Source: Chitinophagaceae bacterium (GTDB lineage Bacteria; Bacteroidota; Bacteroidia; Chitinophagales; REEL01). Taken from it: a DNA stretch of 64,000 bases. Below the pieces are notes generated by a model. The model was not told where the DNA came from. It made no database searches and saw only the letters and a program-made list of their open reading frames with translations. The stretch is taken from contig REEL01000111.1 of the NCBI GenBank assembly GCA_007695095.1, forward strand, positions 1 through 64,000, read 5' to 3'. A program made the translations under genes and the position numbers. This document shows, piece by piece, positions 1 through 9,119 of this stretch (the first letter of the stretch is position 1; each line of letters starts with the position of its first letter).

Positions 1-17
1 TTTCATTTTACTTCACT

Positions 18-54
18 ATTCGATTGTTCGAATGTTCTATTATTCAATTATTTT
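18..54. repeat. AT-rich degenerate short repeat
   Basis: Imperfect units of 7 to 9 bases of the form ATTCGATTG, TTCGAATG, TTCTATT and ATTCAATT follow one another without a spacer. The stretch lies beyond the lysS stop codon and encodes nothing recognisable. Similar degenerate TTCAATT-type arrays occur between genes in other Bacteroidota; whether this one is functional is unknown. Confidence 0.5.
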
Positions 55-169
55 ATAACCCTGATTCTGTAACTGTTGATAGATTCATGCAGCAAATTAA
101 AAACTACTCCATGAAACAAAAATTTAGAACCTGGTGATCTATTGTGCAAAAGAGGGGTTTTGCTATAAG

Positions 170-1708
170 TTAATTAGCCTTCTCTTCTTTCTCTTTTGGT
201 TGTGCTGTTTTTTCCGGACGCATTTGGGGAAAGAAAATCACGTCCTGTATAGATTTAGCATTTGTCAGCAACATCGTCAAACGGTCGATTCCAATACCCA
301 ATCCAACTGTAGGAGGCATTCCATATTCTAAAGATCTCAGAAAGTCCTCATCCAGCATCATAGCTTCCTCATCTCCTCTTTTGCCTAATTCAAGCTGTTC
401 CTCAAAGCGTTTTCTTTGGTCTATTGGATCATTTAACTCTGAAAAAGCATTACATAACTCTTTACCATTGCAAATAACTTCAAATCGTTCAACAAGACCT
501 TCCTTACTGCGATGCTTTTTAGCCAGAGGTGACATTTCAATAGGGTAATCAGTGATAAAAGTGGGATTAATTAATTTCGGCTCACAATGCTCACCAAAGA
601 TTTCATCTATTATTTTTCCTTTACCCATATTGTCTTCTAATGGAACATTCAATTTTTTAGCAACCGCTCTTAAACCGGCTTCATCCAGATCATCAATCTT
701 TTCGCCGGTAAAGTGTTCGATTGCTTCAAACATAGTATATCTCTTCCATGGTCTTTTGAAGCTCACTTCTTTTCCGTAAATGTCAATTTCCGTATTATTA
801 TGAACCTTCAATAGTATGAATTCTATCATTTCTTCAAACAAATCCATCATCCAGTAGTAGTCTTTGTAAGCTACGTACAATTCCATCATTGTAAACTCCG
901 GATTGTGAGACCTGTCCATACCCTCATTTCTAAAATCTTTAGAAATTTCATATACCCCGTCGAATCCACCTACAATAAGCCTTTTTAAATACAACTCATC
1001 TGCTATACGAAGGTACAATGGCATGTCTAAAGTATTGTGGTGCGTCACAAAGGGTCTTGCAGCAGCACCTCCGTAAAGAGGTTGTAATACCGGAGTTTCC
1101 ACTTCCAGATAACCTCTTTCATTTAAAAAATCACGCATTGCCTGAATGATTTTTGTCCTTTTAACAAAGGTTTCCTTAATTTTCGGATTGATAACCATAT
1201 CTGCATAGCGCTGACGATATTTAAATTCCGGGTCGCTAACCGCGTCATAGACAACACCTTCTTTTTCTTTTACAACAGGAAGAGGCTTTAAAGATTTTGA
1301 TAAAAGTTTTAATGATGTTACATGTAGGGTTGTTTCTCCTGTTTGAGTAGTAAAAACATGACCGCTAACGCCAACAAAATCTCCTAAATTAAGAAGCTTT
1401 TTGAATACAGTGTTATACAGCGTTTTATCTTCACCGGGACAAATTTCATCTCTGTTTACATAAATTTGAATTTTTCCGGCACTATCCTGAAGCTCTGCAA
1501 AAGAAGCTTTACCCATAATGCGAATCATCATGAGTCTACCGGCCAAACTTACTTCCTTAAAATTTTCAGGATTCTCTTTAAAGTTTTCCTTTATTTCGGT
1601 GCTGAGGTGGGTAACCTCAAAGCTTTCTGATGGATAGGGCTTAATGCCCAGTTCTTCTATCTCTTTAAGAGCTTTTCGTCTGATAATTTCCTGTTCGCTT
1701 AGTGCCAT
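170..1708 (-). CDS. lysS: lysine--tRNA ligase, class II
   Basis: Charges tRNA-Lys with lysine in the cytoplasm. The 512-residue product has the normal length and architecture of bacterial LysS: an N-terminal OB-fold anticodon-binding domain (about residues 50-160) and a class II catalytic core. Motif 2 is visible around [15 protein letters not shown], and motif 3 in the C-terminal [12 protein letters not shown]. The product begins [14 protein letters not shown], a usual Bacteroidota LysS start. A TAATTTTG promoter element lies about 95 bases upstream at 1806-1813. The gene appears monocistronic, and a short AT-rich gap with a degenerate repeat follows it. The call is secure. Confidence 0.97.
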   Translation of the reverse strand: MALSEQEIIRRKALKEIEELGIKPYPSESFEVTHLSTEIKENFKENPENFKEVSLAGRLMMIRIMGKASFAELQDSAGKIQIYVNRDEICPGEDKTLYNTVFKKLLNLGDFVGVSGHVFTTQTGETTLHVTSLKLLSKSLKPLPVVKEKEGVVYDAVSDPEFKYRQRYADMVINPKIKETFVKRTKIIQAMRDFLNERGYLEVETPVLQPLYGGAAARPFVTHHNTLDMPLYLRIADELYLKRLIVGGFDGVYEISKDFRNEGMDRSHNPEFTMMELYVAYKDYYWMMDLFEEMIEFILLKVHNNTEIDIYGKEVSFKRPWKRYTMFEAIEHFTGEKIDDLDEAGLRAVAKKLNVPLEDNMGKGKIIDEIFGEHCEPKLINPTFITDYPIEMSPLAKKHRSKEGLVERFEVICNGKELCNAFSELNDPIDQRKRFEEQLELGKRGDEEAMMLDEDFLRSLEYGMPPTVGLGIGIDRLTMLLTNAKSIQDVIFFPQMRPEKTAQPKEKEEKAN

Positions 1709-1805
1709 ATTGCCGCTTTAAAATATTATTAATTATTGATGCACGGAAAGATTCCTTTCATTAAAGAAAATTAAATTTCCATATAATACATCCTTTTGGG
1801 AGGTG

Positions 1806-1813
1806 CAAAATTA
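1806..1813 (-). promoter_or_regulatory. putative lysS promoter -7 element
   Basis: On the minus strand the bases read TAATTTTG, an exact match to the Bacteroidota TAnnTTTG element. It would give a leader of about 90 bases before lysS. No clear -33 TTG lies at ideal spacing, so the call is moderate. Confidence 0.45.
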
Positions 1814-1854
1814 GAAATAGTAATCCAAAAAAGATAATTTTAGAGAAAGTCTGT

Positions 1855-3876
1855 TTACTCGAGGATTTTAAACTCTGTTCTTCTGTTCATTTTTCTACCA
1901 TCAGGGTTGTCACTTCCGTCTTCTAATTGATTAGGGGCTACCGGATGTTCAGAGCCGTAACCTTTGGGGATAAGTCGGTCTTTATCTATTCCGGAATCGA
2001 GCAAATAGTTTACACAACTTTCAGCTCTTTTTTGTGAAAGGCTTTGGTTAAAAGCGTCACTTCCAATATTATCTGTATGGGAGCTTAACTCAACTTTTAA
2101 ATCCGGATTTTCTTTTAGTAATTCATAGAGTTCATCCAGAACTTCTTTTGAAGTTTCATTCAATTCATATTCATTGTATTCAAAATAAATATTTGAAAGA
2201 CTATAGGTTCTGCCGGCTTCCAGCGGCTCCAGATAAAAATCGAGGTAGAGGCTGTCCTGAACATGATTTCCGCTCAAAAAAACAGGTGTTGACTGCGGGA
2301 GAAATCCACTTTTTGAAATTTCCAGTCGGTAGTCTTTTCCTTTTTCAAGGGTTAGATATAAGATTTCATTAATGGCAGTATCCATTTTTTTAGGCATTAG
2401 TTCAGTAGTTTCCCAATTATGTGCAGAAACAACAAAAGATTCCAGCGCTTCTCTGTCACTCTGATTACTTGCAGACAATACTAAAACGCTGTGAGTAGCC
2501 GGTTTTCTCTCTACTTTAAAAATGTCATCACAACATGTTAGCCCTCTGAGAGACATGGTTCCCGGTCTGTTTGAAACAATATAAAAAGTGTTTGCATCTT
2601 CACCTTTTACAAAATACATATCATCTAATGGTGAGTTAAAAGGTAGTCCAAGGTTTTCAACTTGCGTCCACCGAAGCCAGTTATCATCCGTTTTAAACAG
2701 GTCAAACCCACCAAAGCCGGGGTGTCCGTCAGAGCTGAAATACAAAGTGTTTGTTCCCGGTTTAACATACGGGCTCCGTTCATTTCCTGCAGTATTTATT
2801 GGCGCTCCGAGATTTTTGGCTTCAGAGGCAACACCATTTTGTGAGATGACAGAGTACCAGATATCTAAGCCCCCTTTACCACCCGGTCTATCAGAAGCAA
2901 AAAATAAAACATCTCTTCCTTGTCTATCTGTCGTAACACTCGGGTCTGTTAAAGTGTAGCGTATATTATTTACATGATCATTTAGTTTTTCAGGTTCCTG
3001 CCAGGTATTATTTTCATAAGTTGTTCTAAAAATTCTACATCTGAGTCTGCCGCTCGGTAATTCTACGCAGCGGGTAAAGTAAAAACGCTTTCCGTCAGGC
3101 GTAAAGGATCCGTGTCCGCTGTGAATACCGGGTTCATTTACCGGTTGAGGAAGGAGCTGCCCCGGGGAATAAGTGCTGGCTTTGATTTTACTTCTGTAAA
3201 GGTGTGCAGTATAAGTCCACCTTCCAAATTGCGCTTTTCTTAAATTAGAATCTATATTTATAGAAGAATAAAAAAGGACTGAATCACCTAATACGAAAGG
3301 TGCAAACTCAGTATAAGGAGCATTTATGTTTTCCCCGACAGATTCTACCGAATATGGAAGTGTATCCTGTAAGTTTGACATTGCAAAAAGACAGTTTTGA
3401 ATGTTGTTTTCAGCGAGTAGTTTATATTCTTCTTTATTTCGGGGAAATTCTGAGTTTTTGAAATTAGTCAACCGAACAATCGCCCGATTATATTTTGCTT
3501 GTCTGAGTAAACTTACTCCGTATTTATAATTAAAAAGAAATGGCAATTCACTTTCAGCATCTTCAGAAGTAATCTTTTCCAGGAGGTCAAAGTATATTGC
3601 GGCATCTATAAAATTTCTCGTTTTAAAGTGCGCCAGTCCGATTTTCCAGATTGCTTCAGTATTTTTTTCATCCTGTTCAAGCGCTTTTTCAAAATAGTCT
3701 ATGGCATCGTAGTAATTTTCTCTTCGAAAATCACGGTTTCCCAACCTCAATAATGCCCGCAAAGGAATAAGCTCCTCTTCGACAACAGAAATTGAGTTTT
3801 CTGCGATTAAAGGACTTCCCGAATCCTCAAAAAGCTGAATGAAAAAGATTGTAAAAAAAAATAAAATAAACCGCAT
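1855..3876 (-). CDS. PorE-like OmpA family protein with TPR and propeller
   Basis: A 673-residue envelope protein with an N-terminal signal segment. Domains in order are tetratricopeptide repeats (about 35-165), WD40-like/PD40 beta-propeller blades (about 185-460, with recurring SPDG- and FSSD-like turns), a short carboxypeptidase-regulatory-like segment (about 470-555) and a C-terminal OmpA peptidoglycan-binding domain. The last contains SSHTDNIGSDAFNQSLSQKRA. This domain order matches PorE of Porphyromonas gingivalis, which links the type IX secretion machinery to peptidoglycan. The PorP/SprF-like gene lies 58 bases upstream on the same strand, the usual pairing. Many Bacteroidota carry several such pairs, so this may be a paralogue rather than the core PorE. 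No lipobox cysteine is visible. Confidence 0.85.
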   Translation of the reverse strand: MRFILFFFTIFFIQLFEDSGSPLIAENSISVVEEELIPLRALLRLGNRDFRRENYYDAIDYFEKALEQDEKNTEAIWKIGLAHFKTRNFIDAAIYFDLLEKITSEDAESELPFLFNYKYGVSLLRQAKYNRAIVRLTNFKNSEFPRNKEEYKLLAENNIQNCLFAMSNLQDTLPYSVESVGENINAPYTEFAPFVLGDSVLFYSSINIDSNLRKAQFGRWTYTAHLYRSKIKASTYSPGQLLPQPVNEPGIHSGHGSFTPDGKRFYFTRCVELPSGRLRCRIFRTTYENNTWQEPEKLNDHVNNIRYTLTDPSVTTDRQGRDVLFFASDRPGGKGGLDIWYSVISQNGVASEAKNLGAPINTAGNERSPYVKPGTNTLYFSSDGHPGFGGFDLFKTDDNWLRWTQVENLGLPFNSPLDDMYFVKGEDANTFYIVSNRPGTMSLRGLTCCDDIFKVERKPATHSVLVLSASNQSDREALESFVVSAHNWETTELMPKKMDTAINEILYLTLEKGKDYRLEISKSGFLPQSTPVFLSGNHVQDSLYLDFYLEPLEAGRTYSLSNIYFEYNEYELNETSKEVLDELYELLKENPDLKVELSSHTDNIGSDAFNQSLSQKRAESCVNYLLDSGIDKDRLIPKGYGSEHPVAPNQLEDGSDNPDGRKMNRRTEFKILE

Positions 3877-3934
3877 TATCCCTTTTTATAGGTGTTTATA
3901 AAAACTCAAAAGGGACTTATTATATTGTAAAAGA

Positions 3935-4957
3935 TTAAAATCGTGGGCAAAAGCGAACTGGCGTAATGCTTTGACGATCTTCCATACCGTGTATATAAAT
4001 CAGAGAAAGTTCAAGTCCACCATTCCCGCGACTTGCTGTTCTAAGGTCAGAAGTGTTTATGTCATAGCTGAAGCCTACTCTCAGGTCACTGATTTCAAAG
4101 CCTGTATACAAGATAATTGCATCCTGCAATCTGTGCCAGGCACCAAAAAATACAGTTGAATTTCCGGATAAGTCATAGCCTAAAGCAGAACCTATGCTAA
4201 TTTCTCTTGCTTCACTTTGCATCATAATTAGGAAACCGGGCATTATTGTAGCATAATCACCCACTCTGATGTCAAATCCACCATGACCTACATAACGGTG
4301 CTCTAATCTATTATCTGAGTTTTCAAGAAATGACTCTTCCGGTTGATTTATGTGATGCAATGAAAATCCACCATACCCTAAAGCTCTGTCAGAAATTACT
4401 GATTGCCATAAAATACCTGCATTAAAATCAGGATATAAAATAGAAGTGTTGGCAAAATTTTCACCGGAAGGCAGTCCGGTATTCACGTTTCCGTCTGCAT
4501 CAATCTGCGATTCAAAAATTAAACTGTTAACATCTACTCTTTTTTGAACTACTCCGCCCTGAACGCCAACTGAAATAGAGTGTCTGTTATATTCATCCAA
4601 CACCTTGTGATATGCAAAAGAAGCGGTAGCAGATTGAGTTGTAAGGTTCCCGTCTCCGGCTACGTCACTATAAACATTTAAGCCGACACCCATTTGGTCA
4701 AAATTGAGTTGGTTTCTAAATAATGAAGCATCAAAAGAACCTCCATAAGTGACATATGGTCTGGTGACAGAAAAGTATTGATTTCTGTATATTCCCGCAA
4801 CCCGAAAACTCCCGTTAAAATTACCTGTCATTGCAGGGTTCAAATTAAGGGGAGATGCAAAATATTGTGAAAAATGTATGTCTTGAGCTTTTACTTCTTT
4901 TAAAGTAAACAGACAACTAATTACTATTGCTACTAAACAAAATATGCGAATCTTCAT
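3935..4957 (-). CDS. PorP/SprF family type IX secretion membrane protein
   Basis: A 340-residue outer-membrane beta-barrel protein with a signal peptide ending near VKAQ. The mature start, DIHFSQYFASPLNLNPAMTG, is the signature of the PorP/SprF family, and barrel-type alternating strands run to the C terminus. PorP family members partner PorK/L/M/N-PorE in type IX secretion, and SprF is needed for SprB export in gliding Flavobacterium. The PorE-like gene follows on the same strand and is probably co-transcribed. Family assignment is strong. Which secretion or adhesin system this copy serves is inferred only from its neighbour. Confidence 0.9.
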   Translation of the reverse strand: MKIRIFCLVAIVISCLFTLKEVKAQDIHFSQYFASPLNLNPAMTGNFNGSFRVAGIYRNQYFSVTRPYVTYGGSFDASLFRNQLNFDQMGVGLNVYSDVAGDGNLTTQSATASFAYHKVLDEYNRHSISVGVQGGVVQKRVDVNSLIFESQIDADGNVNTGLPSGENFANTSILYPDFNAGILWQSVISDRALGYGGFSLHHINQPEESFLENSDNRLEHRYVGHGGFDIRVGDYATIMPGFLIMMQSEAREISIGSALGYDLSGNSTVFFGAWHRLQDAIILYTGFEISDLRVGFSYDINTSDLRTASRGNGGLELSLIYIHGMEDRQSITPVRFCPRF

Positions 4958-5051
4958 TCTTAGATAGTTTTAATCGAACTAAAATACAAAAAAACGAATA
5001 ATGTAATAGATATTTATACTTTAATCATTAAAATAAAAATAACTGCTAAGT

Positions 5052-5702
5052 CTAATCCTGTATTTTTTCTCCAAAAGCCAAATCTCCTGCATCACCCAAT
5101 CCGGGAACTATATAAGCTTTTGCTGTCAGCTCATCATCTATATCTCCTGCCCAAAGATGCACTTCAGGGAGGTTTTTCTTCATATGTTCAATTCCAACAG
5201 TAGAGGCTATTGCTGTTACAACATGTATCTTTTTTGGCTTGCCGTATTTGAATAGCTCTCTGATAGTTAAAACCATTGAAGCTCCGGTGGCAATCATGGG
5301 GTCAGAAACTATTAAAACTCTATTTTCAAGAGAAGGGCAGGAAGCATATTCTAATTTTATTGAGAAGTCGCCACTTTTATCATGTTTTCTAAAAGCAGAA
5401 ATAAAAGCCGAGTCCCCATTATCAAAAAAGTCAAGCAATCCGTTATGCAAAGGAAGTCCCGCTCTTAAAATTGTTGCCAGAACAGGCTGTTCTTTTAAAA
5501 CTTTACAATTTGCAATTCCAAGCGGGGTTACAACTTCTTTATCAGCCCACTCTAATTTTTTGCTGATTTCAATTGAAAAAATAGCGCCGAGCCTTTCGAG
5601 GTTTCGCCTGTATCTGAGACGGTCTTTTTGAATTTGAGCATCCCGAATTTCGGCCATATACTGAGAGGCTAAGGAATTTTTCAAGCTAAGGTTATGCACC
5701 AT
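5052..5702 (-). CDS. upp: uracil phosphoribosyltransferase
   Basis: Converts uracil and PRPP to UMP in pyrimidine salvage, in the cytoplasm. The 216-residue product carries the PRPP-binding loop VLIVSDPMIATGASM and the C-terminal PGLGDAGDLAFG segment that contacts uracil. The start codon is four bases from the stop of the upstream FemAB-like gene, so the two are probably co-transcribed, although no functional link between them is obvious. Length and motifs are normal. Confidence 0.95.
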   Translation of the reverse strand: MVHNLSLKNSLASQYMAEIRDAQIQKDRLRYRRNLERLGAIFSIEISKKLEWADKEVVTPLGIANCKVLKEQPVLATILRAGLPLHNGLLDFFDNGDSAFISAFRKHDKSGDFSIKLEYASCPSLENRVLIVSDPMIATGASMVLTIRELFKYGKPKKIHVVTAIASTVGIEHMKKNLPEVHLWAGDIDDELTAKAYIVPGLGDAGDLAFGEKIQD

Positions 5703-5706
5703 AATG

Positions 5707-6624
5707 TCAGTTTTTAAGCATTTTAAGATACCAAGGTAATATATTTCTTTTCAAATGCCAATATCTGGTCTCTTCGGCACCGAAACTTTTAAAAAAATTA
5801 GCAATAGATTCTATCATACTTCCCTCAAAATCAAGCGTTTTTTTAGTACCTGCATTGCTTAAAATAATATAATTAATCAAATGATGCATTGCACATTTTT
5901 CTTTTCCTTCCGCATTTGATGCCGGTAGAATATTGTAAATTCTTTTTTTGTCAAAGATAAAAAACCCGGCGGAAATCAACTCTCTGTTTTCATTTAAAAC
6001 CCCAATTACCTGACCCACTCCATAATAAATGCTGTGATGAATAACTCTATGTAAAGTGTGATACTCTTTGTCCTTTAGTGCTTTAACTTTACTGCCCGGA
6101 TTGTTTTTAAAAAGCTCTACCATTCTTTCCGGTGATATGCCGGCAGTAATATGCAGTTTATGCTTATCTGCCTTTTTGAGGTTTCTTTTCAAATTTTTTG
6201 AATAGGATTCAAAAAGTGTTTCATAACTCTTGTTGAGATTTAAAAGCAGGTTTACCCGGGGGGTTAGCTCATAATCAGGGTAGCGAAACTCATTCATCTC
6301 ATTGAGATAGATGTCTATATACTTATATTTCTCAGGGATATTTTCAAAAAACATTGTAAATAATGCTTCATTAAATCCAATTCTGGAAAAAATGCCCAAT
6401 TGCTGTGCAAAAAAAGGTTGAAAAAGATAATCTATTCCGAATTTTCTGTTGAACACCAACGGAAATACAGCATGATAATTACCGAGAACCATTCCTTCCC
6501 AATTCTCACAGATATTGTCGAGATACCATGTATATCCGTAAGGCCTTGGATTATGTGCAAAATGAACACAACCGTTCCATACCTTATCCTCAATATCTTC
6601 TCTTTTTAGTATTTTAATTTTCAT
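5707..6624 (-). CDS. FemAB/GNAT-like acyltransferase-fold protein
   Basis: A 305-residue cytoplasmic protein with no signal peptide. The central stretch (YETLFESYSKNLKRNLKKA, about residues 131-150) and the following GNAT-like region, with RELISAGFFIFDKKRIYNIL, resemble the Bacteroidota branch of FemAB-like or CelD-type N-acyltransferases (peptidoglycan bridge formation or lipid/amino-acid acylation). The substrate cannot be deduced. It sits directly upstream of upp with a four-base gap. The fold assignment is moderate and the enzymatic role is open. Confidence 0.6.
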   Translation of the reverse strand: MKIKILKREDIEDKVWNGCVHFAHNPRPYGYTWYLDNICENWEGMVLGNYHAVFPLVFNRKFGIDYLFQPFFAQQLGIFSRIGFNEALFTMFFENIPEKYKYIDIYLNEMNEFRYPDYELTPRVNLLLNLNKSYETLFESYSKNLKRNLKKADKHKLHITAGISPERMVELFKNNPGSKVKALKDKEYHTLHRVIHHSIYYGVGQVIGVLNENRELISAGFFIFDKKRIYNILPASNAEGKEKCAMHHLINYIILSNAGTKKTLDFEGSMIESIANFFKSFGAEETRYWHLKRNILPWYLKMLKN

Positions 6625-6721
6625 GAAGTCTTTTTTACTCTAAAAACCTAAACAAACAGTTATGGTTTCATTATTTTAAAAAGCTAACAACATTAAGAGT
6701 GATAAGTTTTTTAATTAAGAG

Positions 6722-7948
6722 TTAAAAGTCTTGTCTCCAAAGCGGCATTGTCATACATCTCGGGCCTCCAAGTCCTCGTGAAAGCTCCGCAGACCTAACT
6801 TCTAAAACATCTACACCGGCCTCACGCAAAGCTCTGTTTGTGTGCTTATTTCTATTGTATGAGATAACTCTGCGAGGACCAATTGCAAAAACATTTGCCC
6901 CGTCATACCATTGCTCCCGGGATGCATAGTCAGGGTTTCCGTCACCTGTAGAAATAACTTCAAGATGATCGATTTCATTTTTTAAAACCGAGACAAAGTC
7001 CTCTTTAACAGTTTCCGTTACTATACTCATTTCTCCACTGACACCTTTTTCGTCTGCCCGGTAAACTTTAGTTTCCAATATGGCCTCTAAAGCATCGGGA
7101 TAAGTTACAACCAGATTTTCATCAATGATTGTAAAAACAGTATCCAGGTGCATAAAATTTCTTTTATGTGGTAAATTAACTTGATAAACCCTTTCTACAC
7201 TGCTGTTTTTAAATAGATTTCTGGCAAGTTCCTTAATTGCTGATTCGTCTGTTCGCTCACTGTTACCTACCGCAAGTGCTTTTGATGAAAGTACTATTAC
7301 GTCTCCTCCTTCAATACAGGGCTTATCATCGTCAAAAGTAAACTCTCCCCCATCAAAAACGGGTACAAAATGCTCTTTGAAATCAGGATGGTGTTCAAAA
7401 ACATTTCTTAAAATAGCAGCCTCTCTATGTCTTGCCTTTGTTTTCATTCGACTGCATATAACTCCCCCCGGAGTAATTGCTGCAGGGTCTCTCATGAAAT
7501 ATAAATTAGGTAAGGGGTGTATCAAAAAAGTTGAGTCAGACTCATTTTTTAAAGTAGTGGTTTTAATTCTATGCTTTATTTCCCGTACTTTTAAACCTCC
7601 TATCATAGCGTTTGCACATTCGGCAGTCGAAAAACGATCGATAATTTCCTCCGCCAATCTAGCATGACTACTTCTTTTTAAAGCATCTTGAAAACATTTC
7701 AGCAAAAGATCATCATCTATAAAGATGTCAATGAGCAAATCTTTTAAGCGGTAAATTTTTGCGCCACAAGACTGACTTATTAAATTGGTAAATTCCTTAT
7801 GCTCTTCCTGAACACCTTCGAGATAAGGCACGTCTTCAAAAAGGTATTCTTTAATATTATAAGGAGTTAAACGGTCTATTTCTCTGCCCGGCTGGTGGGT
7901 TAAAACTGCTTTTAAAGTGCCAAATTCACTATTCAATTTGAGGTTCAT
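6722..7948 (-). CDS. arcA: arginine deiminase
   Basis: Hydrolyses L-arginine to citrulline and ammonia, the first step of the arginine deiminase pathway. The 408-residue protein has the full family layout: substrate-binding FMRDPAA, the EGGD motif within CIEGGDVIVLS, HLDTVF with the catalytic His, and the C-terminal nucleophile in GGPRCMTMPL (Cys398). No ornithine carbamoyltransferase, carbamate kinase or arginine/ornithine antiporter gene is adjacent, so this is an orphan arcA. A TAGCTTTG promoter element lies 15 bases before the start. Confidence 0.95.
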   Translation of the reverse strand: MNLKLNSEFGTLKAVLTHQPGREIDRLTPYNIKEYLFEDVPYLEGVQEEHKEFTNLISQSCGAKIYRLKDLLIDIFIDDDLLLKCFQDALKRSSHARLAEEIIDRFSTAECANAMIGGLKVREIKHRIKTTTLKNESDSTFLIHPLPNLYFMRDPAAITPGGVICSRMKTKARHREAAILRNVFEHHPDFKEHFVPVFDGGEFTFDDDKPCIEGGDVIVLSSKALAVGNSERTDESAIKELARNLFKNSSVERVYQVNLPHKRNFMHLDTVFTIIDENLVVTYPDALEAILETKVYRADEKGVSGEMSIVTETVKEDFVSVLKNEIDHLEVISTGDGNPDYASREQWYDGANVFAIGPRRVISYNRNKHTNRALREAGVDVLEVRSAELSRGLGGPRCMTMPLWRQDF

Positions 7949-7962
7949 GATTAGGTTTTTTG

Positions 7963-7970
7963 CAAAGCTA
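7963..7970 (-). promoter_or_regulatory. putative arcA promoter -7 element
   Basis: The minus strand reads TAGCTTTG, an exact TAnnTTTG match, and predicts a very short leader before the arcA start at 7948. No convincing -33 TTG/TTTG lies upstream; a TTATG about 20 bases away is the nearest candidate. Confidence 0.5.
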
Positions 7971-8171
7971 CAACTTTAAATTATCATAAGATATTTTGAA
8001 TGCCCGGAGAATATATTATAGTGTATAATGCCTGCCTTTAGAATATATAGTCTTGTAGAGTGATGCTTTCAGAGAAATTAAAATCTATTTTTTATACTAC
8101 AAAAGAAAATGTTTATGATGTCAATAATTTTTAAGATATTTGCAAACATTTAAAAATCTAAATACATAGAT

Positions 8172-9119
8172 TTGTTTGTTGAATTTAAAAAAACCTTGTT
8201 TTTTGTATTGCTGATTGCCTGCTTTACCCCATGGGCAACAGCACCTTTAGCCTTGTTAGCCGGCATTTTGTATGTAGCAGTTTTTGGATTTCCTTTCACC
8301 TTCAATGTGAGTACAGTTTCATCAAAACTTTTAAAAATAGCAATTGTTGGATTGGGTTTTGGAATAAGCGCTTCAGAGATTCTTAATATAGGTGTAAAAG
8401 GCTTACTATTAAGTTCGGGAGTGGTTATCTTTACTCTTTTAACAGGTTTGTTATTTTTAAGACTCTTCAGACTCCCCTTAAAAGCAGGGATATTGGTCGT
8501 AAGCGGAACAGCAATTTGTGGAGGAAGCGCAATAGCAGCAGTAAGTCCTATAATTAAAGCAGACTCAAAAGACATGGGCTTGTCTCTTAGTCTGGTATTT
8601 TTGTTAAATGCTGTGGCTATTTGGTTGTTCCCATATTTGGGTATGCTTCTGAATATGGAAAGTGTTTCATTCGGTTATTGGTCTGCTCTTGCGATTCATG
8701 ATACGAGTTCCGTATTGGGAGCAGCATCAGTTTTTGATGAAAAAGCACTGGAAGTAGCCACAACAACTAAATTGCTGAGAACTTTATGGATTATTCCACT
8801 CAGTATCGGAATTTGGATATGGTCAAAAAAACAATGGCCGGAAAAAAGTGGTAGCCGTGGAAAGATAGCTTTTCCTTATTTTATACTATTCTTTATATTA
8901 GCAGTGCTTATGAACAGTATTCTTACAGATGGAAATCAGATATTTGAGCAACTGTCAAATGTTTCCAGAACCTTGTTAGTTGTCGTGTTATTTCTAATAG
9001 GAACCGGCATCAATAAAAAGGACTTCAAAATGTCAAATCTAAGTATCATAATACTAGGTGTTGCGCTTTGGGTATTGCTAAGCACTACTAGTTACTTTGT
9101 GATAACATCCTTTTAAAAA
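8172..9119 (+). CDS. YeiH family putative sulfate exporter
   Basis: A 314-residue integral membrane protein of the YeiH/UPF0324 family, annotated elsewhere as putative sulfate exporters. About ten hydrophobic segments are visible. The family signatures GISASEIL and SGTAICGGSAIAAVSPII (about residues 58-130) and AIHDTSSVLGAASVF are present. The only plausible start is TTG at 8172: an in-frame stop lies at 8151, with no ATG or GTG between them. The stop codon at 9117-9119 directly abuts the convergent capA-like gene. The family is clear; the transported substrate is not known from sequence. Confidence 0.88.

Noticed and set aside
146-163. Small hairpin GCAAAA-GAGGGG-TTTTGC next to the lysS stop codon
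   Set aside because: The stem is six bases, lies only just past the stop codon and has no T run, so it was not listed as a terminator.
8150-8575. Minus-strand frame opposite the YeiH-type gene
   Set aside because: Opposite-strand shadow of a membrane protein with no recognisable domain; the plus-strand gene has clear family motifs.
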